From: Pirellulales bacterium
Lineage (GTDB): Bacteria; Planctomycetota; Planctomycetia; Pirellulales; Thermoguttaceae
Length of the DNA: 9,248 nucleotides
Assembly (NCBI GenBank): GCA_030617125.1
Contig: JAUWWA010000042.1
Span: 1 to 9,248 of the forward strand
Reading direction: 5' to 3'
Within the stretch, counting starts at the first letter, position 1. Each line of letters opens with the position of its first letter. Of the stretch, positions 4,984 through 9,248 are shown in pieces. Made by a program: the position numbers and the translations under genes. The notes beneath the pieces were generated by a model. The model had not been told where the DNA came from and searched no databases. It was given only the letters and a program-made list of their open reading frames with translations.

Positions 4984-6021
4984 ATGACTTCGCGAGATCT
5001 TGTCATTAAGACCCTCAACCAAGAGCCGGTCGAGCGAGTACCCCGGGATTTGTGGACGTCGCCGGAGGTGGCCGCGGACCGTGCCGAGGAATTGGCCGAG
5101 ATCCAGCTTCGTTTCCCCCGCGACATCGTGCCGCCCGACTTCAAATACCCCCCAGGAAAGCGTGGCAAGGGCATCCCCAATCGTGCGGGCAGATACACCG
5201 ACGCGTGGGGTTGTACGTGGCACGTGTCACGTCATGGCGCCGCCGGTGAGATCAAGGATCCGCCCTTGGCCCAGGCGGCCCGAATCGCCGAGTATCAACC
5301 GCCGTTCGAGCTGCTCGAAGGCAGCAGACAGAACCAAGCCAGGCTCGCCGCCGTCGATCGGCACTGCGCCGACACGAGCCGGTTCGTCCTGGCCGAGACC
5401 CAAGCCCGGCCGTTCGACCGACTCTGCTTGCTGCGCGGCCATGATGCCGCCATCACCGATCTGCAGTCCGAGGCCGAACCCACGCGGCGCCTGCTGGCGA
5501 TGATGCACGACTTTTTTTGCCGAGAGATGGAGATGTGGGCGGCAACGGATGTCGACGGCGTGATGATCTGCGACGAGCTGGGTTCGTTGGACGGGCTGCG
5601 CATCGACGCCGGCCTGTGGCGAAGCGTCTTCAGACCACTCTACCGTGAATACTGTAAGATCCTCCACGAAAGGGACAAGTTCGTCTTTCTCCGGTCGAAA
5701 GGGAATATGGGTGGGATCTTCGGCGAGTTGATCCGGATCGGCGTCGATGCCATCCACTGCGGGTTGTTCGCAATGGACATCGAGCGGCTGGCCAAGCGCC
5801 ACCGGGGCCGGGTGACGTTCTGGGGCGAGATCGATCCGTGCCGGACCCTGCCGTGCGGCACCCCCGACGAGATTCGCGAGGCCGTGCGGCGGGTGCGCCG
5901 GGCACTGGACTTCGGCAGCGGCGGCGTCATCGCCCAGTGCCAATGGGACGCCGACGTGCCGATCCAGGGCATCATCGCTGTTTTCGAGCAGTGGATGGCG
6001 CCGATGCCGATGCACGCGTAA
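4984..6021 (+). CDS. Uroporphyrinogen decarboxylase (URO-D/MtaA) superfamily protein, probable methyltransferase-like, not HemE
   Basis: The 345-residue soluble TIM-barrel protein begins SRDLVIKTLNQEPVERVPRDLW, the usual opening of the free-standing URO-D superfamily. DGVMICDELGS follows at 191-201, GELIRIGVDAIH near 247-258, MDIERLAKRHRGRVTFWGEI at 264-283 and LPCGTPDEIREAVRRV at 289-304. Members include HemE and the cobalamin- or tetrahydrofolate-linked methyltransferases (MtaA, MtbA). HemE's N-terminal RQAGRYLPE substrate motif is absent. The position that usually reads FHSDG or HxCG, carrying metal ligands in MtaA types, reads FLRSKG at 235-240. The later sxH segment reads AQCQWD at 317-322. 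The substrate is therefore unknown and a metal-free role is possible. ATG 4984 is preferred to ATG 4978 because AGGA ends 6 bases before it. No cobalamin-binding partner gene is adjacent. Confidence 0.8.
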   Translation: MTSRDLVIKTLNQEPVERVPRDLWTSPEVAADRAEELAEIQLRFPRDIVPPDFKYPPGKRGKGIPNRAGRYTDAWGCTWHVSRHGAAGEIKDPPLAQAARIAEYQPPFELLEGSRQNQARLAAVDRHCADTSRFVLAETQARPFDRLCLLRGHDAAITDLQSEAEPTRRLLAMMHDFFCREMEMWAATDVDGVMICDELGSLDGLRIDAGLWRSVFRPLYREYCKILHERDKFVFLRSKGNMGGIFGELIRIGVDAIHCGLFAMDIERLAKRHRGRVTFWGEIDPCRTLPCGTPDEIREAVRRVRRALDFGSGGVIAQCQWDADVPIQGIIAVFEQWMAPMPMHA

Positions 6022-6026
6022 CCACC

Positions 6027-6076
6027 GGCCGGTCAATCGGTTGACGGCCCCCACTAGCAATGTCGCCAGCGGGGGC
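6027..6076. terminator. Two overlapping hairpins after the UroD-like gene
   Basis: GGCC-G-GTCAA (6027-6036) pairs with TTGACGGCC (6041-6049), leaving one bulged G, 5 bases after the stop codon. A second stem, 6047-6055 with 6068-6076 (GCCCCC against GGGGGC, one A-C mismatch), shares bases 6047-6049 with the first. Neither is followed by a T-run, so termination is inferred from position and stem strength only. Confidence 0.35.
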
Positions 6077-6179
6077 TAGAATGGAGAAAATCTTGATCTG
6101 GGCGCGGAGGCGATCCCCAGGGTTGTACAGTTCCCCCCGTCGGACGACCGCTCCCCCGGTCAGGGTTGTTCATCAAGGC

Positions 6180-6251
6180 TCGTAGTGACCCGATTTATCG
6201 GGTCAGACGGGGTGGAACAGTCCAAAGACCGCATCAATGCGGTCACTACGA
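6180..6251. mobile_element. 72-bp palindromic element with 11-bp terminal inverted repeats (MITE/REP-like)
   Basis: The ends TCGTAGTGACC (6180-6190) and GGTCACTACGA (6241-6251) are perfect inverted repeats. Inside lie two short perfect palindromes with 2-base loops: TGACCCGAT-TT-ATCGGGTCA (6186-6205) and GACCGCAT-CA-ATGCGGTC (6227-6244). They share their outer bases but differ in the core. The element carries no reading frame. I see no target-site duplication beside it. The layout suits a non-autonomous mobile or REP-type repeat, but proof needs further copies in the genome. It lies 46 bases before the DUF6677-like start. The rest of 6077-6297 shows nothing else I can support. Confidence 0.55.
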
Positions 6252-6284
6252 ATGGCCCGTGAATAATGTCGGGCTAGCAAGTTG

Positions 6285-6290
6285 AGGAGG
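6285..6290 (+). promoter_or_regulatory. Strong Shine-Dalgarno site deciding a GTG start
   Basis: AGGAGG lies 7 bases before the GTG at 6298 and 10 before a second GTG at 6301. The spacing favours 6298. It is the best ribosome binding site on the plus strand in this window. Confidence 0.7.
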
Positions 6291-6297
6291 ACCACGC

Positions 6298-6984
6298 GTG
6301 GTGAAAAGTTCCGAGCAAGAAGCCGTCCAGGAATTGGTCGATCTGAAGGACCCGGCGCTGGCCGCGTTTCTGACATGGCTAATCCCCGGATTGGGGCACT
6401 TGTATCAGGGCCGCCGGGCGAAGGCCGCGCTGTTTTTCATTTGCATCATGGCGACGTTCGTTTACGGATGTTACCTTGGCGGCAGCAGCGAATTCGGCTG
6501 GGGGCGGGTCGTGTATTTTTCGTGGCGTCCCGGCGACAAGCGGTTGCCGTTCATCTGCCAGGTGGGAGCCGGCCTGCCCAGCATGCCCGCGCTGGTGCAG
6601 GCCTATCGGATGAAAAACCATCGGAAGGTGTGGTTCAACGGATTCATGGCCCCGCCGATCCCCGCTTCCGGGCAAGATGAGACGGAGCCGGCCGACCCCA
6701 ACGACGTCAACGCCGATCAGCTCACTGCACACACCCTCCAACGCAATCTTCACCGGTACTTCGACTTGGGGACCACCTACACGATGATCGCCGGATTGCT
6801 GAACGTGTTGGTCATCTACGACGCCTGGGGCGGGCCCGTCTTTAGCGAAACGGCAAAGAAAGACGACGAAGAATCGTCCGAGGATGAAGACAAAGACGAA
6901 ACGACGGATGCAACGAAAGGCAACACCCGAAACGAAGCCAACAACGCCGCCAAGAGTGAAAACCCTCGTGCAAACGGAGCCTAG
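6298..6984 (+). CDS. DUF6677-like planctomycete membrane protein
   Basis: The 228-residue protein starts at a GTG behind a strong AGGAGG. After a short polar N-terminus, residues 17-35 (KDPALAAFLTWLIPGLGHLY) open a hydrophobic hairpin of TM2-like character, with a PGLGHLYQGRRAKAALFF turn and a second helix around 43-60. A further hydrophobic helix lies near 159-178. The last 45 or so residues are very rich in Asp, Glu, Lys, Asn and Thr and probably disordered in the cytosol. I recognise this from planctomycete genomes as the uncharacterised DUF6677 family. Its function is unknown. The gene is 6 bases upstream of a tiny membrane-protein gene and is followed by trkA and trkH on the same strand, which suggests co-transcription. 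A role beside K+ transport is only inference. Confidence 0.75.
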   Translation: MVKSSEQEAVQELVDLKDPALAAFLTWLIPGLGHLYQGRRAKAALFFICIMATFVYGCYLGGSSEFGWGRVVYFSWRPGDKRLPFICQVGAGLPSMPALVQAYRMKNHRKVWFNGFMAPPIPASGQDETEPADPNDVNADQLTAHTLQRNLHRYFDLGTTYTMIAGLLNVLVIYDAWGGPVFSETAKKDDEESSEDEDKDETTDATKGNTRNEANNAAKSENPRANGA

Positions 6985-6990
6985 CCATCC

Positions 6991-7197
6991 ATGGACAATG
7001 CTCTACTGGCAGTCACGGAAATCAACGACTTGTGGTACACGGTGCCGTTGATCGTAGCGGCGAGCCTGGTGTACTCGGCCACCCGACACGAACTCTTGAC
7101 TCCAATCCTCACCCACGCGGTGCGGATCGGGATATGGAGTGTCGGGTTCATGGTCGTCTTGTTCGCGGTATTGGCGCTGATGTCTTGGTGGTCATAG
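6991..7197 (+). CDS. Small two-helix membrane protein of unknown function
   Basis: This 68-residue protein starts at an ATG 6 bases after the DUF6677-like stop and ends 4 bases before trkA. Hydrophobic segments lie at about 17-29 (YTVPLIVAASLVY) and 45-66 (IGIWSVGFMVVLFAVLALMSWW), joined by a short polar loop with RHELLTP. I recognise no domain. The tight packing, clean frame and clear membrane pattern argue that it is real despite its size. Small proteins of this kind often act as accessory subunits of transporters, which fits the trk neighbours, but nothing in the sequence proves it. Confidence 0.7.
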   Translation: MDNALLAVTEINDLWYTVPLIVAASLVYSATRHELLTPILTHAVRIGIWSVGFMVVLFAVLALMSWWS

Positions 7198-7201
7198 TCC
7201 G

Positions 7202-8551
7202 ATGAGAATTGTTGTAATGGGAGCGGGTACGATCGGCTCCTCGATCGCCAACCGGTTGTGCGTCGAGGGCCACAGCGTGACGGTGGTCGACCACAATCCG
7301 GCCACCACGCGCCGAGTGAACGCGGAACTGGACGTCCGCGTGGTGACCGGCTCGGCGGCCCAATCGAGCGTGTTGTTCCAGGCCGGCGTGCTGGGGGCCG
7401 ACCTCGCGCTGGCGGTGACCGGCGGCGACGAAGTCAACATGATCGCCGGCAGCATGGCCAAGGCCATGGGCGCGCGGCGCGCGGTCGCCCGCGTCTACGC
7501 CCCCGTGTTCCGCGATCTGAGCACCTTCGACTACCAGCGCCATTTCGGCATCGATCGGCTGCTGAGCGTCGAGCATCTCTCGGCCATGGAGCTGGCCCGC
7601 GAAATCCGCCATCCCGGTGCGGTCGCCGTGGAGAACTTCGCCCGCGGTGAACTCGAAATGCAGGAACTGGCCGTGCTGCACGAAACCTCCGCGGTCGGCG
7701 TGCCGCTGAGGGATCTCGATCTTCCGTCGGGCGTGCGGATCGGCTCGATCTTCCGCAACGACAAGATGACCATTGCCGGCGCCGAGGATCGCGTGGCCAT
7801 CGGCGACCGGATCACCTTGATCGGCACGCGCGAAGACATCGACAGCGTTCGAGAGATATTCCAGAAAGAGCCGCCGCCGAAACAGGGCGTGGTGATCGCC
7901 GGCGGCGGCGAAACCGGTTACCACCTCGCCCGGGTGCTCGAAGGTCGGCGATTTGGTGTGCTGCTGATGGAGAAGGACCGCGCGCGGTGCGAGTTCCTCG
8001 CCACCCATCTCAAACACGCGACGGTTGTCAACGCCGACGCCCAGCGCCGGGTGAGCCTGGAAGAAGAGCGCGTCGGCCGCGCCGACGTCTTCGTGGCCTG
8101 CACCGGCGAGGACGAAGACAGCATCATGGCGTGCGTCGAAGCGCGGGAACTCGGCGCCAAAACGATCATGTGCGTCGTCAGCCGCCCCGACTACGCGAAC
8201 GTGGTGGGCAAGTTGGGTATCGACCACGCCGTCAGCCCCCGCAAAGTCGTCGCTCGGCAAATCCTCGGCTTCCTCAACACCGGCGCGGTGATCTCGCGAA
8301 CCAGGCTATCCGCCGACGGGGAAATCGAGATTCTCGAGATCGACGTGGTGGAAGGCGCCCCGGCAATCGAGTGTGCGTTGGCCAAGCTGGACTTGCCGCC
8401 GCAGTGCCTCATCGGCGCGGTGATACGGGAAAATTACGTGATGGTCCCCGGCGCCGACGACCGCTTCGCCCCCGGCGATACCGTCGTGGCGCTGGTGGAA
8501 CCATCGGCAATCGAGCAGACCGTGAAGCTGTTCAACATCAACGGGGCATAA
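7202..8551 (+). CDS. trkA: TrkA, NAD-binding regulatory subunit of Trk potassium uptake
   Basis: The 449-residue cytosolic protein has the full duplicated RCK plan: RCK_N at 1-125, RCK_C at about 140-222, a second RCK_N at about 229-345 and a second RCK_C at about 368-445. The first dinucleotide site is GAGTIG at 7-12, with Asp30 at the end of strand two. The second is GGGETG at 234-239, followed by an acidic residue near 257. TrkA forms a ring beneath TrkH and gates K+ entry in response to nucleotides. The length is normal for the two-repeat form. The ATG at 7202 gives the expected MRIVVMGAG start, with only a weak ribosome site. It lies 4 bases after the small membrane-protein gene and 75 bases before trkH, so the four genes form a likely operon. 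Confidence 0.95.
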   Translation: MRIVVMGAGTIGSSIANRLCVEGHSVTVVDHNPATTRRVNAELDVRVVTGSAAQSSVLFQAGVLGADLALAVTGGDEVNMIAGSMAKAMGARRAVARVYAPVFRDLSTFDYQRHFGIDRLLSVEHLSAMELAREIRHPGAVAVENFARGELEMQELAVLHETSAVGVPLRDLDLPSGVRIGSIFRNDKMTIAGAEDRVAIGDRITLIGTREDIDSVREIFQKEPPPKQGVVIAGGGETGYHLARVLEGRRFGVLLMEKDRARCEFLATHLKHATVVNADAQRRVSLEEERVGRADVFVACTGEDEDSIMACVEARELGAKTIMCVVSRPDYANVVGKLGIDHAVSPRKVVARQILGFLNTGAVISRTRLSADGEIEILEIDVVEGAPAIECALAKLDLPPQCLIGAVIRENYVMVPGADDRFAPGDTVVALVEPSAIEQTVKLFNINGA

Positions 8552-8626
8552 TGCCGTGACCCTTGGTTACCCAATAGAGCCGGGACGGTCGGTTGCCCCC
8601 AATCATGCCGCGATCTACGTAAACCG

Positions 8627-9248
8627 ATGAACAAGCTCCTCCTGTGCAAGCTCCTTGGCCTGATCGCCATGCTGATCGGCGGGTCGATGGCCTTCAGCCT
8701 GCCGTGGGCCTGGCTGGCTCCCGGCGCCGTGTGGGCATCGGAGCAGGTGGGGTTCTTTGCCCTGTTGGGATCGATGGCGATCTGCTTCGTGGTGGCCGGC
8801 GTACTGCGATACATGGGCCGAAACAGCGACGGCCAACTCTTCCGCAAAGAGGCCATGGCCGTCGTCGGATTGAGTTGGGTGCTGGCCACGGTGCTTGGCG
8901 CGTTGCCCTACGCGCTTAGCGGCACCTGCTTCGCCAAGGGCGAGTGCATGAGCGTCGTCGACGCCATGTTCGAGGCCCAGTCCGGCTTCAGCACCACCGG
9001 CGCCACCGTATTGACCGAACTGGAAGACCCGGCGCTGGTCCCCCGCTGCATCCTCTTCTGGCGCAGCAGCACGCACTTCCTCGGCGGGCTGGGGATCATC
9101 GTGCTATTCGTGGCGATCCTGGGACAGGGTTCGGCGGGCAAGGCATTGATGCAGACCGAAATGCCCGGACCGAGTCACTCCAGTCAGCAGGCCCGAACGC
9201 AGCACACCGCCTGGGTGCTCTTTCTGGTCTACGCCACGCTGAACATCA
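8627..9248 (+). CDS. trkH: TrkH-family potassium channel subunit, N-terminal part (cut by right edge)
   Basis: The frame is open from the ATG at 8627 to the window edge, giving 207 codons of what is usually a protein of about 480-500 residues. Transmembrane segments are visible near 5-27, 41-62 and 76-97. The first pore loop FEAQSGFSTTGATVL at 115-129 contains the selectivity-filter segment TTGAT. It is followed by RSSTHFLGGLGIIVLFVAIL at 146-165, the standard segment after the first pore loop, and another helix starts near 195. The protein is the membrane channel that TrkA gates. No Shine-Dalgarno site precedes the ATG, and no in-frame ATG lies upstream back to the end of trkA. The 75-base gap from trkA holds no visible terminator, so joint transcription is likely. 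Confidence 0.92.
   Translation, partial: MNKLLLCKLLGLIAMLIGGSMAFSLPWAWLAPGAVWASEQVGFFALLGSMAICFVVAGVLRYMGRNSDGQLFRKEAMAVVGLSWVLATVLGALPYALSGTCFAKGECMSVVDAMFEAQSGFSTTGATVLTELEDPALVPRCILFWRSSTHFLGGLGIIVLFVAILGQGSAGKALMQTEMPGPSHSSQQARTQHTAWVLFLVYATLNI

Noticed and set aside
5227..6060. A 277-codon minus-strand frame opposite the UroD-like gene.
   Set aside because: It is an antisense shadow. The plus-strand gene has clear family motifs through the same bases.
7148..8260. A 370-codon minus-strand frame opposite trkA.
   Set aside because: It is an antisense shadow of trkA, rich in His, Asp and Ala with no domain pattern.

Overview
The window looks like chromosomal DNA of a high-G+C planctomycete, probably Pirellulales-like. 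The case rests on four things: a DUF6677-type membrane protein (a family I know only from Planctomycetota), a stand-alone PilZ protein, a free-standing UroD/MtaA-family methyltransferase-like protein, and many genes without a clear Shine-Dalgarno site. This placement comes from family knowledge; no search was run.

Layout. Minus strand, 1-2857: argC, then argJ (joined by a 4-base stop/start overlap), then the first 189 residues of an XPB-like superfamily II helicase that runs off the left edge. 2858-3549 holds no convincing gene. It contains a candidate argC promoter, an inverted pair of heptamer arrays, a hairpin followed by a T-rich stretch on the minus strand, a cluster of strong and partly exclusive hairpins, and a GC-rich hairpin pair. 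3550-3699 is a startless 3' remnant of a larger gene that resembles the tail of a glycoside hydrolase. It is followed by a 21-bp-arm hairpin ending 8 bases before mobA (3765-4388, plus). mobA runs tail-to-tail 46 bases into a minus-strand PilZ gene (4343-4801). PilZ is divergent from a UroD-family gene (4984-6021, plus). 6022-6297 is non-coding, with two overlapping hairpins and a 72-bp palindromic element with 11-bp terminal inverted repeats. 6298-9248 (plus) is a compact run: DUF6677-like membrane protein, a 68-residue two-helix membrane protein, TrkA, and the start of TrkH, cut by the right edge.

How the genes work together. ArgC and ArgJ are successive parts of the acetyl-cycle of arginine synthesis. 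TrkA and TrkH form the cytosolic gating ring and membrane channel of a K+ uptake system, and the two small membrane proteins just upstream are candidate partners. MobA, PilZ and the UroD-like protein look like unrelated single-gene units. I found no CRISPR array, tRNA, rRNA or intact transposase, and no clear new defence or biosynthetic system. The least explained parts are the structured gap at 2858-3549, the repeat elements, and the membrane-protein/TrkAH unit.
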